Part shown: one piece after another, positions 51,978 to 60,477 of the stretch
Numbering within the stretch: position 1 is the stretch's first letter
How the letters are laid out: every line of letters starts with the position of its first letter
From: Chloroflexota bacterium
Lineage (GTDB): Bacteria; Chloroflexota; Limnocylindria; QHBO01
Length of the DNA stretch: 64,000 nt
Assembly: GCA_025699005.1 (NCBI GenBank)
Contig: JAILWI010000008.1
Location: 31,379-95,378 of the forward strand
Direction of reading: 5' to 3'
Translations under genes and position numbers: made by a program
The notes under the pieces: model-generated
Told to the model about the DNA's origin: nothing
What the model saw: the letters and a program-made list of their open reading frames with translations, nothing else
Database searches by the model: none

Positions 51978-53120
51978 ATGTTGCTCGCTCGGCAGCCAGG
52001 CACGGAAGCTCGGGGAGGCGTCGGCACGCCTCACCGGGGGCTGCCGCGCGCGCTCGCCGCGCTCCTCGCCGCCACGGCGATCGCGCTGGCGTCGGCATCG
52101 ACGGTGAGCGCTGCCCTGATCTGGACGCTGACCGCCACCCCGACCACGGTGATTGCCGGCAGCACGACGAGCTTCTCGCTCACGGCCACGAACCTGGTGG
52201 CGCTCGACCCCATCCGCTGCATCGAGGTCGACGTGCCCTCGAACTTCGACGTGGTGTCCACGAGCGCACCGAGTGGGTGGTCGGCATCCATCGTGGGCGG
52301 TTCCGGCAACCGGGTTCGGGTCAGCAGCGCCGGCGGCATCGGCGGCATCGGACGTCCCCTCAGCATGACCTTCACGATCCGCGCCACCGCGCTCGCTCCT
52401 GACCGGCTCGCCTGGCCCGGGGACGCCTATTCGCTTTCCGACTGCAGTGGTCCGCGCTCCCTGGTGGGGACGCCTCCGACCGTCCTCGTCCTGACGGGCG
52501 CGACCCCGACTCCCGTTCCCACGCCGCAGCCGACCGTGGCCCCGACCCCCGTGCCGACGCCGGCTCCCACGATCCCGCCGACCCCCCGCCCGACCGCGAC
52601 GCCGATTCTTCCTCTGCCGACGGTCAGCCTGCCTCCGGTCCTGCCGCCCGGCGAGACTCTGACGCCGAGCCCCGGTCCGCGCTCATCCACGACCCCCACG
52701 CCGTCCCCGACGCCGCGGCCGGATCTCGGAACTGGCGGGCCGGCGCCGACCCGCGGTCCCGGCGGACCAGCTTCCGGACCGGGTACCGGTGGCACGGCCC
52801 AGCCACCGACCGGAGGCGGGACCGCAGCGCCGTCGCTCGGCGTGGGGAGCGGGGGACCGACGGTTCCCGGCGTCGGATCGCTCCGGCCCGGCACCATCGT
52901 CGTGGCACCGGTCGCGTCCCTCGACGGGTCCCCGTTCGGCGGCGACTTCGCGTCGATCTCGATCTTCGGAGACTCGACCCTGTGGCTCGTCCCGGCCGCG
53001 ACGGTCGCCGCGCCGGGCCTTCTCATCCTGATCTGGGCCGGCGCTCAGGCGGGCGTCGCGCTCCTGTGGGCTCCGGCCATCCGCCGCCTGCGACGCGGCG
53101 GCGTCCCGGCGCGGGCGTAG
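51978..53120 (+). CDS. Surface protein: beta domain, Pro-rich stalk, C-terminal TM anchor
   Basis: A 380-residue exported protein. A signal peptide ends near ASASTVSA-ALIW. A domain of about 120 residues (TATPTTVIAGSTTSFSLTA ... NRVRVSSAGG) looks like an Ig- or DUF11-like beta sandwich with two Cys (CIEVDVPSN and SDCSGPR). A long TPTPVPTPQPTVAPTP stalk and Gly-rich region follow, then a C-terminal helix (LWLVPAATVAAPGLLILIW) and basic RRLRRGG. The architecture matches the protein at 19920. Likely a cell-surface or adhesin-like component of unknown role. Confidence 0.72.
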   Translation: MLLARQPGTEARGGVGTPHRGLPRALAALLAATAIALASASTVSAALIWTLTATPTTVIAGSTTSFSLTATNLVALDPIRCIEVDVPSNFDVVSTSAPSGWSASIVGGSGNRVRVSSAGGIGGIGRPLSMTFTIRATALAPDRLAWPGDAYSLSDCSGPRSLVGTPPTVLVLTGATPTPVPTPQPTVAPTPVPTPAPTIPPTPRPTATPILPLPTVSLPPVLPPGETLTPSPGPRSSTTPTPSPTPRPDLGTGGPAPTRGPGGPASGPGTGGTAQPPTGGGTAAPSLGVGSGGPTVPGVGSLRPGTIVVAPVASLDGSPFGGDFASISIFGDSTLWLVPAATVAAPGLLILIWAGAQAGVALLWAPAIRRLRRGGVPARA

Positions 53121-53140
53121 CTCTGAATACCGCCATGACG

Positions 53141-53177
53141 AAGAAGGGCCCCGGACGAAGCGTCCGGGGCCCTTCTT
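53141..53177. terminator. Bidirectional terminator
   Basis: AAGAAGGGCCCCGGACG and CGTCCGGGGCCCTTCTT make a perfect 17-bp stem with the loop AAG, between two convergent surface-protein genes. The A and T runs at the base provide a short U-tract in both directions, so this is the clearest intrinsic terminator in the window. Confidence 0.9.
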
Positions 53178-53188
53178 TCCGATGCGGG

Positions 53189-54658
53189 TCAGCGCGAGCG
53201 GCGTGCCCGGGTGACCGAGTGCCCGACGAGCACTGAAGAAGCGAGCGTAAGACCGCCCAGGAGAAGCGCAAGCTGCGTTCCGCTGAACGATCCATCCGAG
53301 CCGATCGCGGCATCGGGGAGCTCGCTGGCGGCCGGCGTCGGCGACGGTGCGCCCGCCGCGACAGCGAAGTTGTAGACGTGCAGCATGATCATGCCGTCGT
53401 CATCCGCTGTCGTATCGAGCACGATCACGCCGTTCGAGGACGACACGAGTGCGGCATCGTCGCCGCTGCCGGGCGTGAAGCGAAGCGCACCGAACGCGAA
53501 GCCACTCGGGGGCGTCGTCTCGGTGATCGTCACGGTGCCGTCCTCGACCGAGAAGCCGTAGTGGCTCAGGTCAAGGCAGACATCGGCGTCCAGGGTGCCG
53601 TTGCGGGTGGCGTCATAGGCCACGTCGGGCTCGCAGGCACCGACCTGCATGAAGTCGCCGTCGGTGCTCAGGGTCTGGGTGCCATCACTGTCGGCCACGG
53701 TGAAGTCGAAGGCGGACGTTCCGCCGGCGACCGCGCCGGGCGTCTGGGTGTCACCATCGAGCACCACGGTCGGGCACTCGAGCACCGTCTCGACCGTGGG
53801 GCCGAAGGCGGCATCAGGGGTGGTCGGGTTCGTCGCAGCACGTGCCTCGACGGCATCGAACTCGGCCATGGTGCTCACGTCGGCGCAGTTGTGCTTCATG
53901 ACCATCACGGTCGCATCGCTCGGCGCGGCGGCGACGGCGAAGTTGTAGACGTGCAGCATGATCATGCCGTCGTCATCGGCGCTGGTGTCCAGCTCGATGA
54001 CGCCGTTCGAGGCAGAAACGAGGCTGGCCTCGTCCCCGCTGCCGGGGGTGAAACGAAGAGCGCCAAAGGCAAATCCGGCGGGCGGCGTTATCTCGGTGAC
54101 TGTGACGTCACTGTCGCCAGCCACGGCGAACTCGTAGTGGCTGAGATCGAGGCACACGTCGGCGTCGAGGCTGCCGTTGCGATCGGCGTCATACGCAACA
54201 TCGGTCTCGCATGCGCCGGTCTGCGTGAATGCACCGTCGGTGCTGAGCGTCTGCGTGGTCGATCCATCCGCGACGGTGAAGTCGAAGGCGGACGTCCCGC
54301 CGGCGACCGTGTCCGGCGTCTGGGTGTCTCCCTCGAGCACCACGGTCGGGCACTCGAGCACGGTCTCGACCGTCGGGCCGAAGGCGGCATCGGGGGTCGT
54401 CGGGTTGGTGGCGGCTCGGGCCTCGACGGCCTCGAACTCCTCTGTGGTGCTCACGTCGGCACAGTTGTGCTTCATGACCATGACGGTCGCATCACCGCCA
54501 CCGTGGATGGCGACGCTGCCTTCGGAGCGCGGGGCCGCTCCGCCGCTCGTCCCGAGCGTCGGGGCGACGAGTGCCAGGAGCATCGCGGCGGCGGCGACGA
54601 GCGCCAGGCCGATCCGCGGCACTCCCGCGAGGGCTCGTGTGGATCCGGATGAGTTCAT
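53189..54658 (-). CDS. Surface protein built of two near-identical 190-residue domains
   Basis: A 489-residue exported protein. Signal region: VPRIGLALVAAAAMLLALVA. Two tandem copies (protein residues about 56-247 and 248-438) each begin DATVMVMKHNCADVST and end MIMLHVYNFAVAA. Each copy has four conserved Cys (in KHNCADV, VLECPTV, GACE and ADVCLDL). A short LPDAAIG sequence, a membrane helix (TQLALLLGGLTLASSVLV) and the tail RARRSR suggest wall or membrane anchoring. The ATG follows GGAGG. No family is recognised; the repeats look like prealbumin/SpaA-type beta domains. Confidence 0.7.
   Translation of the reverse strand: MNSSGSTRALAGVPRIGLALVAAAAMLLALVAPTLGTSGGAAPRSEGSVAIHGGGDATVMVMKHNCADVSTTEEFEAVEARAATNPTTPDAAFGPTVETVLECPTVVLEGDTQTPDTVAGGTSAFDFTVADGSTTQTLSTDGAFTQTGACETDVAYDADRNGSLDADVCLDLSHYEFAVAGDSDVTVTEITPPAGFAFGALRFTPGSGDEASLVSASNGVIELDTSADDDGMIMLHVYNFAVAAAPSDATVMVMKHNCADVSTMAEFDAVEARAATNPTTPDAAFGPTVETVLECPTVVLDGDTQTPGAVAGGTSAFDFTVADSDGTQTLSTDGDFMQVGACEPDVAYDATRNGTLDADVCLDLSHYGFSVEDGTVTITETTPPSGFAFGALRFTPGSGDDAALVSSSNGVIVLDTTADDDGMIMLHVYNFAVAAGAPSPTPAASELPDAAIGSDGSFSGTQLALLLGGLTLASSVLVGHSVTRARRSR
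53345..54493 (-). repeat. Tandem duplication inside the surface-protein gene
   Basis: Two adjacent copies of about 575 bp (54493-53918 and 53917-53345) encode the two near-identical domains. Many codons match between copies with scattered synonymous changes, which points to a recent duplication or ongoing conversion. Confidence 0.75.
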
Positions 54659-54917
54659 GTGTTCCTCCAATGACGCCAGCCCGGCTGACACGGTGATGGG
54701 CGATCGGCAAACAGGGCGGTTGCCGATTCCGACAGCAGCGCGCAGGGTCACTGGTTGGGCGACGCGTACCCCGCTGGACGGGGTACGCAGACAAGCGGGC
54801 GCTGTATCACCATGGACATCGCAGGATCGATGCCACCGGCCCAATGAGGCAGGTTTTGGGAGAATCCCGACCCCGCGTGTGAGCCGTCGCGCGTTGGCAG
54901 ATGAGCCGCTCAGCCGA

Positions 54918-56423
54918 TCAGCCGAGGGGCGTGCTGATGTCCCACTCCTCGAGCGCCTTGCGGACGTCGGCCATGAAGAACCCGACCTGGGCGCCGTCGA
55001 GGACGCGATGGTCGAACGAGCAGGTCATGTTCATCATGTGGCGGATGGCGATGACATCCTCGCCATCGATCTCCATGACGCGCGGCCGCTTGACGATGGC
55101 CTCCATCGACAGGATCGCCACCTCGGGGGCGTTGATGATCGGCATCGAGCTGACCGACCCGAACCAGCCGGTGTTGTTCACGGTGAACGTACCGCCCTGG
55201 AGCTCGTCGAGCCGGAGCTTGCCGCTCTTGGCCCGCCCCGAGATGTCGCGGATCCGCGCGTTGACGCCGCTGATCGAGAGCTGATCGGCGTTCGCGATGA
55301 CCGGCACGATGAGGCCGTTGTCGACCGCCACGGCGATGCCGATGTTCATGGCCTGCTTCAGGATGATCTTGTCGTCGGCGAACTGGCTGTTCAGCCTGGG
55401 GTGGCTGCGCAGCGTCTCGGTGACCGCCTTCACGACCACGGCTACGAACGACAGCGAGGCGCCTTCGCGCGCCTTGAAGGCGGCGTTGTTCGCCTCGCGC
55501 CACTTCACCGCGTTCGTCATGTCGACCTCGACGACGGTGTAGGCGTGCGGCACGGTCTGCTTGACCTGGGTCATCTTCTTCGCGATGCCCTTGCGCATCT
55601 GCGAGAGCGGGACCTCGGTGTCGCCGCCGGCTGCGGTCGGAACCGGCGCCGGTGACGGTGCCGCCGGTGCGGCGGGCTTCGATTCGGCCTTCGTCTCGGC
55701 CGGGGCTGCCTGCGCTGCGGGCGCCGATGCTTCCGCCGCTGCGGGAGGCTGGGCGGCAGGCGCCGGCTCGGCGGCCGCGGCCTTCGCGCCGCCGCTGTTG
55801 ATGAACTCGAGGACGTCGTCGCGGGTGACGCGACCACCGGCCCCGGTGCCCTTCAGGCGGGCCACGTCGATCTCGTGCTCGCGCACGAGGCGCCGGACGG
55901 CGGGGGTCATCCGCGCGTTGCCGTCGCCGTTCGACCCGGACGCCCCGGCATCACCGCTGGCCGACTCGGTCTCCGTCGACGTCGCCGCCTGGGCTGGCTG
56001 CTCCTGGGCCGGCGCCGATTCCTGCGCGGGCTGCTCCTGGGCCGGTGCCTCTTCTGCCGGCTCCGGGGTCGCCTCGGCGGCGGCGGGCTGGGCCTCAGCC
56101 TCGGCTGCCGGCGCTTCGGCTGGGGCGGCCTCCTGGGTGGGAGCCTCATCGGCCACGGCTGCCGGCTCCGCTGCCGCGCCGGCGCCTTCGGCGTCGATTT
56201 CCGCGACGGGCGTGCCGACGGCGACCGTCTCGCCGTCGGGAACGAGGATCTTCGCGATCGTGCCCGCCACCTCGGCCGGCACCTCGGCGTTCACCTTGTC
56301 GGTGACGACCTCGAACAGCGGGTCGTACTGCTCGACGGTGTCGCCTTCCTTGACCAGCCAGCGCTCGATCGTCCCCTCGGTGACCGATTCGCCCAGCTGC
56401 GGCATCTTGATCGTGGTTGCCAT
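54918..56423 (-). CDS. 2-oxoacid dehydrogenase E2 (dihydrolipoamide acyltransferase)
   Basis: A 501-residue E2. The lipoyl domain (residues 1-78) carries K43 in VVTDKVNAEVPA. An Ala/Pro/Glu-rich linker follows, then the E3/E1-binding domain (about 165-205, RMTPAVRRLVREHEIDVARL and GTGAGGRVTRDDVLEFI), a second linker and the catalytic domain with H472-x3-D476-G477 (DHRVLDGAQVGFF). It is the last gene of the lpd-E1alpha-E1beta-E2 operon. Whether it is a branched-chain, pyruvate or shared E2 is not certain; no second E2 is in the window, so it may also serve AceE. Confidence 0.93.
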   Translation of the reverse strand: MATTIKMPQLGESVTEGTIERWLVKEGDTVEQYDPLFEVVTDKVNAEVPAEVAGTIAKILVPDGETVAVGTPVAEIDAEGAGAAAEPAAVADEAPTQEAAPAEAPAAEAEAQPAAAEATPEPAEEAPAQEQPAQESAPAQEQPAQAATSTETESASGDAGASGSNGDGNARMTPAVRRLVREHEIDVARLKGTGAGGRVTRDDVLEFINSGGAKAAAAEPAPAAQPPAAAEASAPAAQAAPAETKAESKPAAPAAPSPAPVPTAAGGDTEVPLSQMRKGIAKKMTQVKQTVPHAYTVVEVDMTNAVKWREANNAAFKAREGASLSFVAVVVKAVTETLRSHPRLNSQFADDKIILKQAMNIGIAVAVDNGLIVPVIANADQLSISGVNARIRDISGRAKSGKLRLDELQGGTFTVNNTGWFGSVSSMPIINAPEVAILSMEAIVKRPRVMEIDGEDVIAIRHMMNMTCSFDHRVLDGAQVGFFMADVRKALEEWDISTPLG

Positions 56424-56488
56424 CGGGTGGAAGCCTTCCTCTGGTCGCGTGCGTGCGTCGTTCGTTGGGTCAGATTGTGATCGATCGG

Positions 56489-57475
56489 TCAGTAGGCTGC
56501 GAGCTTGCGTGCCGCGTCGACGATGCGCGCCGGCCCGATCATGTACCAGTCCTCGAGGGAGTGATGGTACGGAACGCCGGGCACATCCGGTCCGGCGAGG
56601 CGCGTCACCGGACCGTCGAGCTGCTCGAAGGCCCGCTCGCTGATCTCGGCGGCGATCTCCGCCCCGAAGCCGCCGAAGCGGTTCGCCTCGTGGACGACGA
56701 GTGCCTTGCCGGTCTTCGCCACCGACGCGAGGATCGTCTCCAGGTCCAGCGGCCGCAGGGTGCGAAGGTCGACGATCTCGGCCTCCACCCCGTCCTCGCG
56801 GGCGAGCGTCTCGGCCGCCTCGAGCGCGCAGGTGCGCATGAAGCCGTAGCAGAAGATCGACAGGTGCTTCCCGCTTCGCGCGACGTTGGCCCTGCCGATC
56901 GGCACGACCGTGTCGCCATCGGGCACCTGGGCCTTGAACAGCCGATACGTCTTCTTGTGCTCGAAGAACATCACCGGATCGGGGTCGCGGATCGAGGCCT
57001 TGAGCAGGCCCTTGGCGTCGGCCGGTGTTCCCGGCGCGACCACCTTGAGGCCCACGGTGTGCGTGAAGTACGCCTCGTTCGACTGTGAGTGGTACAGCGC
57101 GCCGTGCACGCCGCCGCCGTATGGCATCCGGATGACCATCGGCGCGGTGAACGTGCCGTTCGAGCGGTAATGGAGGCGGCTGATCTCCGACACGATCTGG
57201 TTGAAGGCGGGGTACACGAAGTCGGCGAACTGCATCTCGGCGACGGGTCGCAGCCCGTAGACCGCGGCTCCCATGGCCGCGCCGGCGATCATCCCCTCGG
57301 TCAGCGGCGTGTCCAGCACCCGCTTCTCGCCGTACTTCGCGAAGAGGCCCTCCGTGGCACCGAAGACGCCGCCCTTCTTGCCGACGTCCTCTCCGAGGAC
57401 CATGACGCGATCATCGCGTTCCATCTCCTCGTCCATCGCGACGCGAATGGCCTCGAGGATGTTGAGCTCGGCCAT
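56489..57475 (-). CDS. 2-oxoacid dehydrogenase E1 component, beta subunit
   Basis: A 328-residue transketolase-like subunit. LNILEAIRVAMDEEMERDDR at the start and DTPLTEGMIAGAAMGAAVYG, then PVAEMQFADFVYPAFNQIVSE, are the E1beta signature, with TGKALVVHEANRFGGFGAEI near the C-terminus. It forms the alpha2-beta2 E1 with the preceding gene and starts 2 nt after the E1alpha stop. The length is normal for the family. Confidence 0.94.
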   Translation of the reverse strand: MAELNILEAIRVAMDEEMERDDRVMVLGEDVGKKGGVFGATEGLFAKYGEKRVLDTPLTEGMIAGAAMGAAVYGLRPVAEMQFADFVYPAFNQIVSEISRLHYRSNGTFTAPMVIRMPYGGGVHGALYHSQSNEAYFTHTVGLKVVAPGTPADAKGLLKASIRDPDPVMFFEHKKTYRLFKAQVPDGDTVVPIGRANVARSGKHLSIFCYGFMRTCALEAAETLAREDGVEAEIVDLRTLRPLDLETILASVAKTGKALVVHEANRFGGFGAEIAAEISERAFEQLDGPVTRLAGPDVPGVPYHHSLEDWYMIGPARIVDAARKLAAY

Positions 57476-57477
57476 GG

Positions 57478-58536
57478 TCAGTGCCCCCCGTCGATCGGGC
57501 TGAGGGGGCCCGCGGTGCCGCCGCCCGGGATCGGCTCCGCGTAGACGCGCTCGTGCGCGTCGTCGACGACCGGCTCGGGCCGCGCCTCGGCCCGCTTGCT
57601 CGCCTCGTTGACCTCCGCCTTGATCGCGCTCCGGATCTCCTCGTCACGCTCGTCGGTGAGGACGCCGGCGGCGCGCAGCTCGGCCGCGAACAACGGGATC
57701 GGGTCACGCTCCTTGAGCCCCGCGACCTCGTCGGGATCGCGATATCGGCGCTGGTCGTCGTCCGACGAATGGCTCGTGAGCCGCACCACGCGCGCCTCGA
57801 TCAGGGTCGGGCCCTCGCCGCGTCGAGCGCGGTCGTGGGCCTCCCTGGCGGCTGCGTAGCAGGCGAGGACGTCCCCGCCGTCCACGACCACGCCCGGCAT
57901 GTCGTAACCGGCGGCGCGCGCCGCGACCGAGCTGCCTGCCACCTGGCGGTCGAGCGGGACGCTGATCGCGTAGCCGTTGTTCTCGCACACGAAGATCACC
58001 GGCAGCTTGTGGACGCCGGCGAAGTTCATCGCCTCGTGGATCTCGCCCTGGTTCGAGGTGCCCTCGCCGAACTGGGTCATCGTGACGACGTCGTCCCCCT
58101 TGACCCAGGCGCCCATGGCGATGCCGACCGCGTGGAGGACCTGCGTCCCGACCGGCGAGCTCAGCGACACGATGTTGTACGGCGCGCCGCCGTAGTGGCC
58201 GGGCATCTGGCGGCCACCGGAGCTCACGTCATCGGCCTTGGCGAGGTGGGCGGTGATGATGTCCTCGGCGCTCATGCCGAACGTCATGGCGCTGGCGATG
58301 GACCGGTAGAACGGTGCCATCCAGTCCTGGTTGCGGCGCATCACCCACGATGTCGCCACCTGCGCGCCCTCGTGCCCCTGGCCCGAGATGATGAAGGCGA
58401 TCTTGCCGGCTCGCTGCATGAGCCACATCCGCTCGTCGACGGCACGCGCCAGGAGCATGTCGCGGTACATCCCGAGGACGTCCTCGTCGCTGAGGCCGAG
58501 CTCCTGATGCCGGGGCCGGGTATCGGTCTGCGCCAT
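57478..58536 (-). CDS. 2-oxoacid dehydrogenase E1 component, alpha subunit (branched-chain type)
   Basis: A 352-residue TPP-binding subunit. The TPP/Mg2+ motif is FGEGTSNQGEIHEAMNFAGV followed by NNGYAIS. The phosphorylation-loop region RLTSHSSDDDQRRYR is closer to BCKDH E1alpha (HSTSDDxxxYR) than to pyruvate E1alpha, so branched-chain 2-oxoacids are the likely substrates. It lies 11 nt after lpd and is followed by E1beta 2 nt on. No leucine or valine degradation genes are nearby, so pyruvate remains possible. Confidence 0.92.
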   Translation of the reverse strand: MAQTDTRPRHQELGLSDEDVLGMYRDMLLARAVDERMWLMQRAGKIAFIISGQGHEGAQVATSWVMRRNQDWMAPFYRSIASAMTFGMSAEDIITAHLAKADDVSSGGRQMPGHYGGAPYNIVSLSSPVGTQVLHAVGIAMGAWVKGDDVVTMTQFGEGTSNQGEIHEAMNFAGVHKLPVIFVCENNGYAISVPLDRQVAGSSVAARAAGYDMPGVVVDGGDVLACYAAAREAHDRARRGEGPTLIEARVVRLTSHSSDDDQRRYRDPDEVAGLKERDPIPLFAAELRAAGVLTDERDEEIRSAIKAEVNEASKRAEARPEPVVDDAHERVYAEPIPGGGTAGPLSPIDGGH

Positions 58537-58547
58537 TGAGCAGCCTC

Positions 58548-59966
58548 CTAGACGTGGATGGCCGCACCGTCGACCGCGAGCGCGGCCTCGGCGAGGACTT
58601 CGGTCAGGGTCGGGTGGGCGTGGACGCTCATCGCGATCTCGGCGGCCGTGCCCTCGACCAGCCGCGCGAGCGTCGGCTCGGCGAGGAGGTCACCGGCGTG
58701 CGGGCCGATGATGTGGGCGCCGAGCAGGATGCCGGTCTCCGCATCGGCGACGAACTTCGCGAACCCGTCGACCTCGCCGACGATGGTCGCCTTGCCCAGT
58801 GCTCGGAACGGGAATGAGCCGGTCTTGATCTCGTGGCCGGCCGCCTTCGCCTCCTCCTCGCTCATGCCGACCGATGCGATCTGCGGGCGGCAGAACGTGA
58901 CACGCGGCATGAGATCCATGCGCACCGGGTCGGGGTCGTGGCCGGCCATGTGCTCGACCGCCACGACCGATTCGTGGCTCGCCACGTGCGCGAGAGCGAA
59001 GCCGGGGACGATGTCGCCGATGGCGTACAGGTGGTCGACGCCCGTGCGCATGTACTCGTCAACGATGACGTAACCGCGCTCGAGCTTCACGCCCTCGATC
59101 TTGTCGAGACCGATCTCCTCGGTCACGGGCCGGCGGCCGACGGCGACGAGAATCACGTCGGCGGTCACGTCGGTCCGCTTGCCGCCGTCCTTCGTGGCGA
59201 CCTGGAAGGAGACCTCGTTCTCCGCCTTCTTGATGGTCTCGGTGTCGATGCTGCTCGCCGCGTGGATGGCGATGCCACGCTTCTTGAACACGCGGGCCAG
59301 CTCCTTGCCGACTTCGGGATCCTCGAGCGGCACGATCCGGTCGGCGTACTCGATGAGGGTGACCTCGGCGCCGAAGTCGCTGTACATGCTGGCCCACTCG
59401 ACCCCGATGGCACCCGCGCCGACGATGGCGACGCGGCCGGGCACGTCGTTCCGGGCGAGGGCCTCGTCGCTTGTGATGATGAGGTGGCCGTCCGGCTCGA
59501 GGCCGGGCAGTGAGCGGGGGACCGAACCCGTGGCAAGGATGAGATTCTCGCCGCTCGCCTCGACGTCGCCCGATTCGCCGCCCGAGACGCGGACCGTGGT
59601 CGGACCGGTGAGCACCCCGTTGCCGCGCAGCACGGTGACCTTGTTCTTCTTCATGAGGAACTCGACGCCGCCGACGTGCTTGTCGATGACCTGGTCCCGA
59701 CGCTTGCCGAGAGCCGCGTAGTCGAGCCCGATGCCGTCATGGCCGGAGAGCCCGAACTCACCGCCCTGCTCGGTCACGCGGTGGAGCAGGTCGGCCGTCT
59801 CGAGGAGGGCCTTGGACGGAATGCACCCACGATTCAGGCACGTGCCGCCGAGGCGGTCACGTTCGACGATCCCCACGGAAAGGCCGAGCTGCGCGGCGCG
59901 AATGGCACCCACGTAGCTCATGCCACCACCGAGGATGAGCAGATCGAAGCGTTGCTGTTCGGCCAT
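58548..59966 (-). CDS. lpdA: Dihydrolipoyl dehydrogenase (E3)
   Basis: A 472-residue flavoprotein disulfide reductase that reoxidises dihydrolipoyl-E2 with NAD+. FAD motif LILGGGMSYVG (slightly off GxGxxG), redox pair C43-x4-C48 (GGTCLNRGCIPSKALLE), NAD motif IVGAGAIGVEWASMYSDFG and the C-terminal His-Glu pair in HAHPTLTEVLAEA. ATG 59966 follows AGGAGACTC. It heads the operon, an order (E3 first) that guarantees E3 supply, possibly also to AceE. Confidence 0.95.
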   Translation of the reverse strand: MAEQQRFDLLILGGGMSYVGAIRAAQLGLSVGIVERDRLGGTCLNRGCIPSKALLETADLLHRVTEQGGEFGLSGHDGIGLDYAALGKRRDQVIDKHVGGVEFLMKKNKVTVLRGNGVLTGPTTVRVSGGESGDVEASGENLILATGSVPRSLPGLEPDGHLIITSDEALARNDVPGRVAIVGAGAIGVEWASMYSDFGAEVTLIEYADRIVPLEDPEVGKELARVFKKRGIAIHAASSIDTETIKKAENEVSFQVATKDGGKRTDVTADVILVAVGRRPVTEEIGLDKIEGVKLERGYVIVDEYMRTGVDHLYAIGDIVPGFALAHVASHESVVAVEHMAGHDPDPVRMDLMPRVTFCRPQIASVGMSEEEAKAAGHEIKTGSFPFRALGKATIVGEVDGFAKFVADAETGILLGAHIIGPHAGDLLAEPTLARLVEGTAAEIAMSVHAHPTLTEVLAEAALAVDGAAIHV

Positions 59967-59980
59967 GAGTCTCCTGGTGT

Positions 59981-60439
59981 TCAGCCGGCCGTGGCCGGGG
60001 CGGGTCGCGCGTCGGCCTCGAGGGACCGGCCCTCGTGCTCACCGAACGCTCGGCGCCACTCGTCGGGCACCGGGATCGGCCGCGCGGTCTGATAGTCATA
60101 GGTCACGAGCACGGTGTCCACGTCGCCGACGAGCCGCGCATCGGCACCCGCCGTCATGCGATGCCGCATCGCGAAGCTCGTGCGCCCCACGCGGTCGATC
60201 CGCGACTCGACCGTGACCTCCTCGCCGAATGCGATCGGCGACCGGAAGTCGAGCTCGACGCGGGCGAGGATGAGCGGCAGCCGGTCGAAGGACGCGTCCG
60301 GACGCAGCACGTCGAGCAGGTAGCGGATGCGCGCCAGCTCGACGTAGCTGAAGAAGACGGCGTTGTTCACGTGCCCGAACGCATCGATGTCGCGAAAGCG
60401 CACCTGCAGCGTCGTGCGGTGGCGATAGTCATCGGTCAC
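59981..60439 (-). CDS. Acyl-CoA thioesterase (4-hydroxybenzoyl-CoA type hotdog)
   Basis: A 152-residue hotdog-fold thioesterase. The catalytic motif is VRFRDIDAFGHVNNAVFFSYVE, the YbgC/4HBT-II pattern with the catalytic Asp followed by GHVNN. LPLILARVELDFRSPIAFGEEV is the second strand motif. The GTG start has TAGAAT 8 nt upstream. It ends 14 nt before the lpdA start and is probably co-transcribed with the 2-oxoacid dehydrogenase operon, suggesting removal of acyl-CoA products. Confidence 0.88.
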   Translation of the reverse strand: MTDDYRHRTTLQVRFRDIDAFGHVNNAVFFSYVELARIRYLLDVLRPDASFDRLPLILARVELDFRSPIAFGEEVTVESRIDRVGRTSFAMRHRMTAGADARLVGDVDTVLVTYDYQTARPIPVPDEWRRAFGEHEGRSLEADARPAPATAG

Positions 60440-60447
60440 GGGGGCCC

Positions 60448-60453
60448 ATTCTA
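60448..60453 (-). promoter_or_regulatory. -10 box, leaderless start of the thioesterase/lpd operon
   Basis: TAGAAT on the reverse strand ends 8 nt before the GTG at 60439. It could drive thioesterase, lpdA, E1 and E2 together. Confidence 0.5.
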
Positions 60454-60477
60454 GCCCGTGACCGGCCCCCGGCGCGG

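Noticed and set aside
51930..52040. Possible c-di-GMP-type riboswitch (AAGCCTACGG ... GGCAGCCAGGCACGG)
   Set aside because: Partial words match, but the segment overlaps the -10 box and the start of the coding region, and the conserved GEMM core is missing.
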